Source of the DNA: JALSNL01 sp036479585
Lineage (GTDB): Bacteria; Bacteroidota; Ignavibacteria; Ignavibacteriales; Melioribacteraceae
Length of the DNA stretch: 64,000 nucleotides
NCBI GenBank assembly: GCA_965224785.1
Contig: OZ245062.1
Location: forward strand, 248,001 to 312,000
Reading direction: 5' to 3'
Both the position numbers and the translations under genes were made by a program. The notes below the pieces were generated by a model, which had not been told where the DNA came from, made no database searches, and saw only the letters and a list, made by a program, of their open reading frames with translations. The stretch's first letter is position 1. Each line of letters begins with the position of its first letter. Shown piece after piece: positions 1 through 8,421 of this stretch.

Positions 1-1
1 T

Positions 2-1342
2 ACTAATGAATTGAAAATTACGCCTGTACTGTGTGGTTCTTCATTTAAGAATAAAGGTGTTCAAAAATTACTCGATACAGTTGTCGAACTTTTACCATCT
101 CCTTTAGATGCAAAGGAATTAGTTGCACATCATCTACATAAAGATGATAAAATTGTTAGAGAGATTTCTACTAAAGAAAAATTTACTGCTTTAGCATTTA
201 AAATTATGACAGATCCATTTGTTGGGAAATTAACTTTTATTAGAGTTTATACAGGTACTTTGAAAGCTGGTTCTTATATTTTTAATTCTATTTCTGGGAA
301 GAAAGAAAGAGTTGGTAGAATTTTAGAAATGCATGCTAATCATCGAGAAGATATGACAGAAATAAGAGCTGGTGATATTGCTGCATTGGTTGGATTGAAA
401 AATACTCGAACTGGAGATACACTTTGCACAGATGATGATCCTGTAGTACTTGAGAAAATGTCTTTCCCAGAGCCTGTAATTCAAATTGCAATAGAGCCAA
501 AAACTAAAGCTGATCAAGATAAATTGTCAGAAGCATTGCAAAAACTTTCTGATGAAGATCCAACATTTAAAATAAAAGTTGATGATGAAACAAATCAAAC
601 TTTAATTAGTGGAATGGGCGAATTGCACTTGGAGATTCTTGTTGATAGAATGAGACGAGAATTCAAGGTTGAAGCAAACGTTGGCAAACCTCAAGTTGCT
701 TACAGAGAAACAATTACAGAGAAAATTGAAACTGAAGGTAAATTTATTAAGCAAAGTGGTGGTAGAGGTAAATACGGTCATGTTTGGCTAGAGATTCAAC
801 CAAATGAACCTGGCAAAGGTTTTGAATTTGAGAATGCAATTGTTGGTGGTTCAGTTCCTAAAGAATATATAAATCCCGTATCTAATGGAATTCAAGAAGC
901 AATGAGGAATGGAGTTCTAGCTGGTTACCAAGTTGTAGATGTTAAAGTTAAATTGTTTGATGGTTCATTTCATGATGTAGATTCAGATGAAATTTCTTTT
1001 AAGGTTGCTGGTTCAATGGCATTTAGGAATGGTGCTAAAAGAGCTAAACCAGTAATACTTGAACCACTTATGGATGTTGAAGTTACTACTCCTGAAGAGT
1101 ATCTTGGTGATGTAATGGGAGATCTAAATTCAAGGAGAGGTAAAATAGAAGGATTTAATTCTCGAAAAGATGCTCAGGTAATTAAAGCCGTTGTACCATT
1201 GGCAGAAATGTTTGGTTATGCAACAACTATTCGTTCAATGACTCAAGGACGAGCAATTTATTCAATGCAGTTTGCTCATTACTCAGCTGTGCCAAAATCT
1301 GTTGCAGAAGATATAATTGAAAAGAAACAAAAAAATAATTAA
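2..1342 (+). CDS. fusA: Elongation factor G, C-terminal part (5' end outside window)
   Basis: Translocase GTPase that moves tRNA and mRNA through the ribosome. The open frame runs in from the left edge, so the start is not visible. The 446 residues seen begin at the end of the G domain (the G5-like CGSSFKNKG segment) and continue through domains II-V, including the domain IV stretch GGRGKYGHV and the C-terminal SMTQGRAIYSMQF. Full-length EF-G is near 700 residues, so roughly the first 250 are missing. tuf follows after 46 nt, the usual str-operon order. Identification is certain. Confidence 0.98.
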   Translation, partial: TNELKITPVLCGSSFKNKGVQKLLDTVVELLPSPLDAKELVAHHLHKDDKIVREISTKEKFTALAFKIMTDPFVGKLTFIRVYTGTLKAGSYIFNSISGKKERVGRILEMHANHREDMTEIRAGDIAALVGLKNTRTGDTLCTDDDPVVLEKMSFPEPVIQIAIEPKTKADQDKLSEALQKLSDEDPTFKIKVDDETNQTLISGMGELHLEILVDRMRREFKVEANVGKPQVAYRETITEKIETEGKFIKQSGGRGKYGHVWLEIQPNEPGKGFEFENAIVGGSVPKEYINPVSNGIQEAMRNGVLAGYQVVDVKVKLFDGSFHDVDSDEISFKVAGSMAFRNGAKRAKPVILEPLMDVEVTTPEEYLGDVMGDLNSRRGKIEGFNSRKDAQVIKAVVPLAEMFGYATTIRSMTQGRAIYSMQFAHYSAVPKSVAEDIIEKKQKNN

Positions 1343-1388
1343 ATTTTATTAAGTATATATAAGAAAAACTAATAAGGAGAGTTAAACG

Positions 1389-2597
1389 ATGGCAAAAGAA
1401 AAATTTGATAGAAGTAAGCCACACGTTAATATTGGTACAATCGGTCATGTTGATCATGGTAAAACTACTCTTACTGCTGCAATTACTATGGCGTTAGCTA
1501 AAAAAGGATTGTCAGAGCAAAGATCATTTGATAGTATTGATAATGCTCCTGAAGAAAGAGAACGTGGTATCACTATTGCTACTGCACATGTTGAATATTC
1601 GACTGCTGCGAGACATTATGCTCATGTTGATTGCCCTGGTCATGCTGATTATGTTAAAAATATGATTACAGGTGCTGCCCAAATGGATGGTGCAATTTTA
1701 GTAGTTGCTGCCACAGATGGTCCAATGCCCCAAACAAGAGAACATATTTTATTAGCTCGTCAAGTTGGTGTTCCAAAAATTGTTGTATTTATGAATAAAG
1801 TTGATATGGTTGATGATGAGGAATTATTAGAATTAGTTGAAATGGAACTTAGAGAACTTTTATCAGAATACAAATTTCCCGGTGATGATATTCCTATTAT
1901 CCAAGGTTCTGCTCTTAAGGCTTTAGAAGCTGCAAGTAGTGAGGATGCTTCAGACGAAGATGAAAGACTTAATTGTATTTGGGAGTTGATGGATGCAGTT
2001 GATACCTATGTCCCAGTACCAACAAGAGATATTGATAAACCTTTTATTATGCCTGTGGAAGATGTTTTCTCTATTACTGGTCGTGGTACAGTTGCTACTG
2101 GTAGAGTAGAAAAAGGAGAAGTTAAGTTGAATGAAGAAATTCAACTAATTGGTTTAGGGATGGATAAAAAAACAGTGGTTACTGGTATAGAAATGTTTAG
2201 AAAAGAATTAGATTCAGCTATGGCTGGTGATAATGCTGGTATTCTAATGAGAGGAATTGACAAAACTGAAATAGAAAGAGGTATGGTATTGGCTAAGCCT
2301 GGTTCTATAACTCCACACACAATTTTTGAAGGTGAAGTTTATATTCTTTCAAAAGATGAAGGTGGAAGACATACTCCTTTCTTTAATGGATATAGACCAC
2401 AATTTTATTTTAGAACTACAGATGTTACTGGTGTTGCTACTTTACCAGAAGGAACTGAAATGGTTATGCCTGGAGATAATGTTAAATTAAGTATTGAACT
2501 TATTTCTGAAATTGCGATGGAAGATGGTTTAAGTTTTTCAATTCGTGAAGGTGGTAGAACTGTTGGTGCCGGTGTAGTTACTAAAATTATTAAATAA
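1389..2597 (+). CDS. tuf: Elongation factor Tu
   Basis: Delivers aminoacyl-tRNA to the ribosomal A site as a GTP complex. The 402-residue protein has the P-loop GHVDHGKTT (about residues 19-27), switch I ending GITIATAHVEY, DCPGHADY, the guanine-specificity motif NKVD and the G5 motif GSALKALE, followed by the two beta-barrel domains. Between G5 and domain II it has an acidic segment (SSEDASDEDE). A good Shine-Dalgarno (AAGGAGA) precedes the ATG. It lies between fusA and rpsJ, so it joins the str and S10 clusters. It is the only tuf copy in the window. Confidence 0.99.
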   Translation: MAKEKFDRSKPHVNIGTIGHVDHGKTTLTAAITMALAKKGLSEQRSFDSIDNAPEERERGITIATAHVEYSTAARHYAHVDCPGHADYVKNMITGAAQMDGAILVVAATDGPMPQTREHILLARQVGVPKIVVFMNKVDMVDDEELLELVEMELRELLSEYKFPGDDIPIIQGSALKALEAASSEDASDEDERLNCIWELMDAVDTYVPVPTRDIDKPFIMPVEDVFSITGRGTVATGRVEKGEVKLNEEIQLIGLGMDKKTVVTGIEMFRKELDSAMAGDNAGILMRGIDKTEIERGMVLAKPGSITPHTIFEGEVYILSKDEGGRHTPFFNGYRPQFYFRTTDVTGVATLPEGTEMVMPGDNVKLSIELISEIAMEDGLSFSIREGGRTVGAGVVTKIIK

Positions 2598-2611
2598 ATT
2601 ATAAGTATTTG

Positions 2612-2632
2612 AGGAGAAGAAAATCTTCTCCT
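2612..2632 (+). terminator. Hairpin between tuf and rpsJ
   Basis: Perfect 9-bp inverted repeat AGGAGAAGA-AAA-TCTTCTCCT, 15 nt past the tuf stop and 24 nt before the rpsJ start. No U-run follows (the next bases are ATTAAATTA), so it is not a classical intrinsic terminator. It could attenuate, be a processing site or stabilise the tuf 3' end, separating very high tuf expression from the ribosomal genes. The function is inferred. Confidence 0.5.
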
Positions 2633-2655
2633 ATTAAATTAAAGTTGGAGAGTTT

Positions 2656-2964
2656 GTGGCTGGGCAAAAGATTAGAATTAGATTAAAATCATATGATCAT
2701 TTATTGATTGATAAATCTACTGAAAAAATAATCAAGACTGTTAAAAGTACTGGAGCTGTTGTTTCAGGACCAATTCCTTTGCCTACAAACAGAACAATTT
2801 ATACCGTGCTTAAATCTCCACATGTAGATAAAAAAGCTCGAGAACAATTTGAAATAAGATCTCATAAAAGGATTATTGACATACATAATTCAAACAACAA
2901 AACAGTTGATTCACTTAGCAAGTTAGATATTCCCGCTGGTGTTGACATTGAGATTAAGTTATAG
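2656..2964 (+). CDS. rpsJ: 30S ribosomal protein S10
   Basis: Small-subunit protein of the 30S head and transcription antitermination partner (NusE). It has 102 residues, the usual length, with the conserved GPIPLPT and KSPHVDKKAREQFE regions. The start is GTG, 6 nt after TTGGAGAG; the mature N-terminus AGQKIRIRLK matches the family, so no ATG alternative is needed. It is the first gene of the classical S10 operon order; rplC follows after 8 nt. Confidence 0.98.
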   Translation: MAGQKIRIRLKSYDHLLIDKSTEKIIKTVKSTGAVVSGPIPLPTNRTIYTVLKSPHVDKKAREQFEIRSHKRIIDIHNSNNKTVDSLSKLDIPAGVDIEIKL

Positions 2965-2972
2965 AGGATATT

Positions 2973-3596
2973 ATGCCTGGAGTATTAGCAAAAAAAATAG
3001 GAATGACTAGTCTTTATACTGAAGACGGATTATCATATCCTGTAACACTTTTAAAGATTGGCCCTTGTGTTGTTTATGATAAAAAAACAATTGAAAGAGA
3101 TGGATATTCATCAATTCAAATTGGCTATGGAGTAAAAAAGGTAAAACATATAAATAAAGCAGAACAAGGTAGATTAAAAGTTAATAACTTGAAACCTGTT
3201 AGGACTCTTAAAGAATTTAGAAATTATGAGAACTATGATGAAATTAGTATTGGTGATGAAATAGATAGTAGTCTATTTTCTGAAGGTGATAAAGTAGTTG
3301 TTTCTTCAGTAAGTAAAGGTAAAGGTTTTCAAGGAGTAATGAAGAGACATGGTTTTGCTGGTGTTGGTGGTACTACTCATGGGCAAAAAGATAGACTAAG
3401 AGCACCTGGTTCTATTGGGCAAAGTTCCTCACCTTCTAGAGTTTTTAAAGGAATGAAGATGGGTGGAAGAACTGGTGGAAACAAAATAAGTGTTAAGAAT
3501 CTTAGAGTGGTTAAAATAGTAGAAGAAGAAAATCTACTTATGGTTAGGGGTGCTGTACCTGGTGCCGTTAATGCAATTGTTGAAATTAATAAATAG
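2973..3596 (+). CDS. rplC: 50S ribosomal protein L3
   Basis: Early-assembling 23S rRNA-binding protein near the peptidyl-transferase centre. The 207-residue protein begins MPGVLAKKIGMT and carries the signature loop GSIGQSSSPSRVFKGMKMGG. Length and domain layout are normal. It sits 8 nt after rpsJ and 10 nt before rplD in the S10 block. Confidence 0.98.
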   Translation: MPGVLAKKIGMTSLYTEDGLSYPVTLLKIGPCVVYDKKTIERDGYSSIQIGYGVKKVKHINKAEQGRLKVNNLKPVRTLKEFRNYENYDEISIGDEIDSSLFSEGDKVVVSSVSKGKGFQGVMKRHGFAGVGGTTHGQKDRLRAPGSIGQSSSPSRVFKGMKMGGRTGGNKISVKNLRVVKIVEEENLLMVRGAVPGAVNAIVEINK

Positions 3597-3606
3597 TGAT
3601 AGTTAA

Positions 3607-4233
3607 ATGAAATTAGATATTTACAAAAAAGATGGTTCAATGAGTAGTGAAGCAATATCTCTTGACAAAAACATATTTGGCATTGAGCCAAATGACCATG
3701 TTATATATTTGTCTGTTAAAGCACATTTAGCTAACAAAAGACAAGGTACACATAAAGCCAAAGAAAGAAATGAAGTACGTGGTGGTGGAAGAAAACCTTT
3801 TAAGCAAAAAGGTAGAGGTGGTGCTAGAGCCGGTACAATTAGATCTCCACTGTGGGTTGGTGGAGGAACAATATTTGGACCTAGACCGAGAAACTATTCA
3901 CAGTCTATAAATAAAAAAGTAAAAAAATTAGCAAGAAAATCAGCTTTTTCTTATAAAGCAAAAGCTGGTCAGATTATTATTATAGAAGATTTTGATTTTG
4001 ATTCACCTAAAACTAAAGAATTTAGTGAAATATTAAAGGCTTTAAATCTTAATGGTAAAAAGACATTGTTATTGACGGGTAAATCATTATCGAATGTTTA
4101 TAAATCAGGACGAAATATTAGTAAAGTAAATATTCTTGAAGCAACTAATGCTTCTCCGTATGATATACTAAATAACCAAGTTTTACTTATTCAAAAAAAT
4201 GCTGTTGAAAAAATAAGCAATATATTAAACTAA
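3607..4233 (+). CDS. rplD: 50S ribosomal protein L4
   Basis: Binds domain I of 23S rRNA and lines the exit tunnel. It has 208 residues with the basic tunnel loop NEVRGGGRKPFKQKGRGGARAG and the following SPLWVGGGTIFGP. In E. coli L4 also autoregulates the S10 operon; I see no matching leader here, so that regulation is not claimed. Operon position is normal. Confidence 0.97.
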   Translation: MKLDIYKKDGSMSSEAISLDKNIFGIEPNDHVIYLSVKAHLANKRQGTHKAKERNEVRGGGRKPFKQKGRGGARAGTIRSPLWVGGGTIFGPRPRNYSQSINKKVKKLARKSAFSYKAKAGQIIIIEDFDFDSPKTKEFSEILKALNLNGKKTLLLTGKSLSNVYKSGRNISKVNILEATNASPYDILNNQVLLIQKNAVEKISNILN

Positions 4234-4246
4234 GGTTGGATTGAAG

Positions 4247-4540
4247 ATGCATAAGATACTAGTAGAACCATTGGTAACTGAAAAAATGAATGAACTGACT
4301 GAAGCTCAAGGTAAGTATGGGTTTATTGTTTGGGAAAAAGCTAATAAAATAGAAATTGCAAAAGCTATTAAAACTAAATTTAGTGTTGATGTTGTTGATG
4401 TTAATACAATCAAATATAAAGGCAAAGCAAAAACACAGTTTACAAGAAAAGGAAATTTTAAAGGTAAAACTGCTAAATTTAAGAAAGCTATAATAACTTT
4501 AAAAGAAGGTCAAAGTATTGACTTGTTTAGCGAAGTCTAA
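4247..4540 (+). CDS. rplW: 50S ribosomal protein L23
   Basis: Exit-tunnel protein and docking site for SRP and trigger factor. The 97-residue version from ATG 4247 begins MHKILVEPLVTEKM, matching the family N-terminus. A TTG at 4241 would add two residues (M-K). The AAGG at 4232-4235 could serve either, so the start is uncertain by 6 nt. The C-terminus carries the usual basic beta-loop (FTRKGNFKGKTAKFKKA). Confidence 0.96.
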   Translation: MHKILVEPLVTEKMNELTEAQGKYGFIVWEKANKIEIAKAIKTKFSVDVVDVNTIKYKGKAKTQFTRKGNFKGKTAKFKKAIITLKEGQSIDLFSEV

Positions 4541-4560
4541 TTTTAGGAACAGAGAAATAA

Positions 4561-5388
4561 ATGGCAATTAGAAAATTAAAACCGAATACACCTGGTACTA
4601 GATTCATGTCTATCTCAACATTTGATGAGATTACAAAAAGTACTCCTGAAAAATCGCTTTTATCAAAACTTCATAAGTCTGGTGGAAGAAATAATAAAGG
4701 TAGAATTACTAGTAGGCACAGAGGTGGCGGTCATAAAAGACATTATAGAATTATTGATTTCAAAAGAAATAAAGATGGAATTCCAGCTAAAGTTTTTTCT
4801 ATAGAATATGATCCAAATAGATCTGCACGTATAGCATTGCTTCATTATGTTGATGGTGAGAAAAGATATATCTTAGCACCCAATGGACTTAAGGTCGGTG
4901 ATCAAATTCAATCTGGTGAAAAATCAGAAATTCAAGTAGGAAATGCTTTAAAACTTCGCGATCTCCCCTTAGGAAGTTTTATTCACAATGTTGAATTGAA
5001 AATTGGTAAAGGTGGGCAACTTGGAAGATCTGCTGGTACTGCCATTCAACTTATGGCGAAAGAAGGAAAATATGCTCAATTGAAATTACCTTCTGGTGAA
5101 GTTAGACTAGTAAATTTAGAATGTAAGGCAACATATGGTATTGTAGGAAATACAACACATATGAATATTAGTATTGGTAAAGCTGGGAGAAACCGTTGGT
5201 TAGGTAAACGTCCTCATGTAAGAGGCGTTGTTATGAATCCAGTTGATCATCCAATGGGTGGTGGTGAAGGGAAATCTTCAGGTGGTGGACATCCAGTTTC
5301 ACCTTGGGGACAACCTGCAAAAGGCTTGAAAACAAGAAATGTTAATAAAGAATCAAACAAATATATTATTAAGAGAAGAAAAAAATAG
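4561..5388 (+). CDS. rplB: 50S ribosomal protein L2
   Basis: Universal large-subunit protein needed for subunit joining and peptidyl-transferase assembly. It has 275 residues, with the RNA-binding domain (GRNNKGRITSRHRGGGHKR near residue 40) and the C-terminal loop VMNPVDHPMGGGEG containing the conserved histidine. Length is typical. rpsS follows after 9 nt. Confidence 0.99.
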   Translation: MAIRKLKPNTPGTRFMSISTFDEITKSTPEKSLLSKLHKSGGRNNKGRITSRHRGGGHKRHYRIIDFKRNKDGIPAKVFSIEYDPNRSARIALLHYVDGEKRYILAPNGLKVGDQIQSGEKSEIQVGNALKLRDLPLGSFIHNVELKIGKGGQLGRSAGTAIQLMAKEGKYAQLKLPSGEVRLVNLECKATYGIVGNTTHMNISIGKAGRNRWLGKRPHVRGVVMNPVDHPMGGGEGKSSGGGHPVSPWGQPAKGLKTRNVNKESNKYIIKRRKK

Positions 5389-5397
5389 AGTTCTAAT

Positions 5398-5688
5398 ATG
5401 CCAAGATCAGTAAAGAAGGGTCCATATATTGATATTAAACTACTTGCAAAAATACGCAAGATTAATGATTCAGGTCAAAAGAAAATCATCAAAACTTGGG
5501 CTCGTTCCAGTACAATTTCTCCTGAGTTTGTCGGGTTAACTATAGCAGTTCATAATGGGAATAAAATGATTCCTGTATATATATCAGAGAATATGGTTGG
5601 ACATAAATTAGGCGAATTTTCTCCTACAAGAATATTTAGGGGTCATCCAATGAGCAAGTCTGAAAAAGCTGCTCGACTGAAAAAATAA
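5398..5688 (+). CDS. rpsS: 30S ribosomal protein S19
   Basis: 30S head protein that pairs with S13 and contacts A-site tRNA. It has 96 residues, begins MPRSVKKGPYID and ends in the family pattern GEFSPTRIFRGHP. Family length is about 92, so there is only a few residues' C-terminal extension (MSKSEKAARLKK). It sits between rplB and rplV as in most bacteria. Confidence 0.98.
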   Translation: MPRSVKKGPYIDIKLLAKIRKINDSGQKKIIKTWARSSTISPEFVGLTIAVHNGNKMIPVYISENMVGHKLGEFSPTRIFRGHPMSKSEKAARLKK

Positions 5689-5706
5689 GTGTAAGGTATT
5701 ATATAA

Positions 5707-6066
5707 ATGGAAGCAAGAGCAATACATAGACATATTGGTACTTCACCTAGAAAAATGAGATTAGTTATAGATCTTATTAGAGGTGAATCTGTTGAAAAAG
5801 CAATTGAATTACTGCATTTTAGTACTAAACATGCAGCAAAAGATGCTGAAAAAGTTTTAAGATCTGCGATTTCTAATCTTTTTAATAAAGATGAAGAATC
5901 AAATCATGAACCAGCAGATTTATTTGTTAAGGAAGCATTTGTAAATTCAGGACCGGCTTTAAAAAGATTATTGCCAGCTCCTATGGGAAGAGCTCACAGA
6001 ATTAGAAAAAGAGCAAATCATTTAACAATAGTAGTTGCGTTGAAACGTAAACTTCAGGAGGTTTAA
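5707..6066 (+). CDS. rplV: 50S ribosomal protein L22
   Basis: Exit-tunnel protein whose beta-hairpin narrows the tunnel with L4. It has 119 residues with the conserved core HIGTSPRKMRLVIDLIRG and the hairpin tip GPALKRLLPAPMGRAHRIRKR. The stop codon directly abuts the rpsC TTG start, so translation is probably coupled. Confidence 0.98.
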   Translation: MEARAIHRHIGTSPRKMRLVIDLIRGESVEKAIELLHFSTKHAAKDAEKVLRSAISNLFNKDEESNHEPADLFVKEAFVNSGPALKRLLPAPMGRAHRIRKRANHLTIVVALKRKLQEV

Positions 6067-6708
6067 TTGGGTCAAAAAACAAATCCAATAGGCTTAAGAG
6101 TAGGAAAAATAAGAGGCTGGGAATCTAATTGGTATGAGAATGGCAGCTATGATCTTAAACTAAAAGAAGATAGTGAAATACGAAGTTATGTCAGAAAACG
6201 TTTAGTTAAAGCTGGAGTTTCAAGAATTGTTATAAACAGGACTAGAAAGAATGTAATCATTACAATACACACTTCTAGGCCAGGAGTTGTAATCGGAAAA
6301 AGTGGAAAAGAGATTTCCCAGCTTGAACAAGAATTGAAAAAACTTACAAATAAAGAAGTTAAAGTACAAATAAGTGAAATTAAAAGACCTGAATTGGATG
6401 CCTATTTAGTTGGACAAAATATTGCAAATCAGCTTAAAGGTAGAGTTTCTTTTAGAAGGGCAATGAAACAATCTATACAATCTTCTATGAGAATGGGAGC
6501 AGAAGGAATTAGAGTTATGTGTTCTGGTAGATTGGGCGGTGCAGAAATGGCGAGGACTGAACAATATAAAGAAGGTAGAATACCATTACATACTATTAGA
6601 GCAGATATTGATTATGCATCGGTTACTTCACATACAATTTATGGAGCCATTGGAGTAAAGGTTTGGATTTGTAAGGGTGAAATTTTAGGAAAAAGATCAA
6701 CAGATTAA
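6067..6708 (+). CDS. rpsC: 30S ribosomal protein S3
   Basis: mRNA-entry-channel protein with a KH domain. It has 213 residues: N-terminal GQKTNPIGLRVG, the KH motif SRPGVVIGKSGKEI and the C-terminal domain SGRLGGAEMARTE. The start is TTG, immediately after the rplV stop, with a near-perfect Shine-Dalgarno (AGGAGGT, 6057-6063) inside the end of rplV. The family N-terminus begins exactly here (M-GQKTNP), so TTG is well supported. Confidence 0.98.
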   Translation: MGQKTNPIGLRVGKIRGWESNWYENGSYDLKLKEDSEIRSYVRKRLVKAGVSRIVINRTRKNVIITIHTSRPGVVIGKSGKEISQLEQELKKLTNKEVKVQISEIKRPELDAYLVGQNIANQLKGRVSFRRAMKQSIQSSMRMGAEGIRVMCSGRLGGAEMARTEQYKEGRIPLHTIRADIDYASVTSHTIYGAIGVKVWICKGEILGKRSTD

Positions 6709-6728
6709 GACAAAGGAATAGTTAAAAT

Positions 6729-7145
6729 ATGTTAATGCCAAAAAGAGTTAAATTTAGAAAAGCCCAACGTGGTAAAATGAAAGGTAAAGCTACTCGTGGA
6801 GCTAGAGTTAGTTTTGGTGATCTTGGTCTTAAAGCTGTGGAGCCTGCTTGGATAACAAGTCGACAAATAGAGGCGTGCAGAATTGCAATTACTAGAAAGA
6901 TGAAAAGAGATGGTAAAGTTTGGATTAGAATATTTCCGGACAAGCCTGTTTCCAAAAAGCCGTTAGAAACAAGAATGGGAAAAGGTAAAGGACCTCCGGA
7001 ATATTGGGTAGCTGTTGTAAGACCAGGAAGAATTATGTTTGAAGTTGCTGGTGTTTCAAAAGAATTGGCTTTGGAAGCGTTAAATTTAGCTTCTCATAAA
7101 TTACCAATAAAAACTAAGGTTGTTATTAGACCTGATTTTGAATAA
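6729..7145 (+). CDS. rplP: 50S ribosomal protein L16
   Basis: Organises the A-site tRNA-binding region of the large subunit. It has 138 residues beginning MLMPKRVKFRK and carrying GRIMFEVAGVSKELALEAL near the C-terminus. A second in-frame ATG two codons later (6735) is possible, but MLMPKRV is common in the family. Standard position between rpsC and rpmC. Confidence 0.98.
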   Translation: MLMPKRVKFRKAQRGKMKGKATRGARVSFGDLGLKAVEPAWITSRQIEACRIAITRKMKRDGKVWIRIFPDKPVSKKPLETRMGKGKGPPEYWVAVVRPGRIMFEVAGVSKELALEALNLASHKLPIKTKVVIRPDFE

Positions 7146-7167
7146 AGTAAAAGGTTAGATAGTAATT

Positions 7168-7383
7168 ATGAAAATATTTGAAATTCGTGAAATGAAAGAT
7201 GTTGAATTGGTTAAGAGAATTCAAGAAGAACAAGAAAATTTAGTTGATTTAAGATTTCAACATCAGTTAAAAAGTTTAACAAATACAGCTAAACTTACGT
7301 CAACAAAAAAAGATATTGCTAGAATGCTAACGGTTCTAAAAGAACGTCAATCTAAATCAGCCGTTGAAACAGTAGCAAATTAA
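7168..7383 (+). CDS. rpmC: 50S ribosomal protein L29
   Basis: Small helical protein near the tunnel exit, beside L23. It has 71 residues with the family helix LVDLRFQHQLKSLTNTAKL followed by DIARMLTVLKER. The C-terminal QSKSAVETVAN is a short lineage tail. Located between rplP and rpsQ as expected. Confidence 0.96.
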   Translation: MKIFEIREMKDVELVKRIQEEQENLVDLRFQHQLKSLTNTAKLTSTKKDIARMLTVLKERQSKSAVETVAN

Positions 7384-7404
7384 ATTTGGAGTTATTTTTA
7401 GTAA

Positions 7405-7662
7405 ATGGAAAATAGAAAATTAAGAAAATCAAGAGTAGGTGTAGTTGTTAGTGCTAAAATGGATAAAAGTATTTCAGTTGCAATCGTAAGAAAAGTTGCA
7501 CATCCTATTTATAAAAAGTATTTTAAGAAAACTACCAAACTTATGGCACACGATGAAAAAAATGAATGTGGAATTGGTGATATAGTTAAAATAATGGAGA
7601 CAAGACCGTTAAGTAAATCAAAAAATTGGCGTTTAGTTGAAGTAGTGGAAAAAGCTAAATAG
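7405..7662 (+). CDS. rpsQ: 30S ribosomal protein S17
   Basis: OB-fold protein that binds 16S rRNA in the 5' domain. It has 85 residues with the conserved sequence GVVVSAKMDKSISVAI and the signature GDIVKIMETRPLSKSKNWRLVE. Length and neighbours are normal. Confidence 0.97.
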   Translation: MENRKLRKSRVGVVVSAKMDKSISVAIVRKVAHPIYKKYFKKTTKLMAHDEKNECGIGDIVKIMETRPLSKSKNWRLVEVVEKAK

Positions 7663-7686
7663 GATAGTTGAGGGAGTTTAAATCTA

Positions 7687-8055
7687 ATGATACAAGAAGA
7701 ATCAAATTTAATAGTTGCAGATAATTCTGGCGCAAAAAAAGTTCGTTGCATTAGAGTGCTTGGTGGTAGTAATAGACGTTATGCTAGCATTGGTGATTTA
7801 ATTGTTGTAAGTGTTAAGGCGGCTTTGCCACATGCAGGTGTAAAGAAAGGTGAAGTTTCTAGAGCAGTTATTGTAAGAACAAAAAAAGAAGTTAGACGAA
7901 ATGATGGTACTTATATTAGGTTTGACGAGAATGCTGCTGTTTTACTTAATGCACAAAATGAGCCAAGGGGTACACGTATTTTTGGACCTGTTGCAAGAGA
8001 ATTAAGAGATAAAAAGTTTATGAAAATAATTTCGTTAGCACCCGAAGTTATATAA
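7687..8055 (+). CDS. rplN: 50S ribosomal protein L14
   Basis: Intersubunit bridge protein of the large subunit. It has 122 residues, the standard length, with the family segments VADNSGAKKVRCIRVLGGS and GTRIFGPVARELRDK. It begins the classical spc block (rplN-rplX-rplE) without any visible break from the S10 block. Confidence 0.98.
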   Translation: MIQEESNLIVADNSGAKKVRCIRVLGGSNRRYASIGDLIVVSVKAALPHAGVKKGEVSRAVIVRTKKEVRRNDGTYIRFDENAAVLLNAQNEPRGTRIFGPVARELRDKKFMKIISLAPEVI

Positions 8056-8067
8056 AAGGAATTTTAG

Positions 8068-8394
8068 ATGAGAGTTAAAAAAGAGGATACGGTTTCTGTT
8101 ATTGCTGGAAATGACAAAGGAAAAACTGGTAAAATATTAGTTGTTTTTCCAAAGAAAAATCGGGTAATAGTTGAAGGTATTAATATGCGTAAAAGACATA
8201 CTAAACCTAGTCAGCAAAATCAACAAGGCGGTATTATAGAAAAAGAATCAGCAATTCATGTTTCAAATGTTATGTTGGTAGATCCCAAAAATAATGAGTT
8301 AACTAGGATAGGAAAAAAAATAATTATTGATGACAAAACTGGTAAAAAGAAATCTGTTAGAATAAGTAGAAAAAATGGAGAAATGTTATCATAG
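8068..8394 (+). CDS. rplX: 50S ribosomal protein L24
   Basis: Assembly initiator that binds the 5' end of 23S rRNA. It has 108 residues with an N-terminal KOW motif (VIAGNDKGKTGKILVVFP, residues 11-28) and the conserved NMRKRHTKPSQQNQQGGIIEKE stretch split around residue 50. It lies 12 nt after rplN. Confidence 0.96.
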   Translation: MRVKKEDTVSVIAGNDKGKTGKILVVFPKKNRVIVEGINMRKRHTKPSQQNQQGGIIEKESAIHVSNVMLVDPKNNELTRIGKKIIIDDKTGKKKSVRISRKNGEMLS

Positions 8395-8421
8395 TTAGAA
8401 TTGATTAAATAATTATAAATT

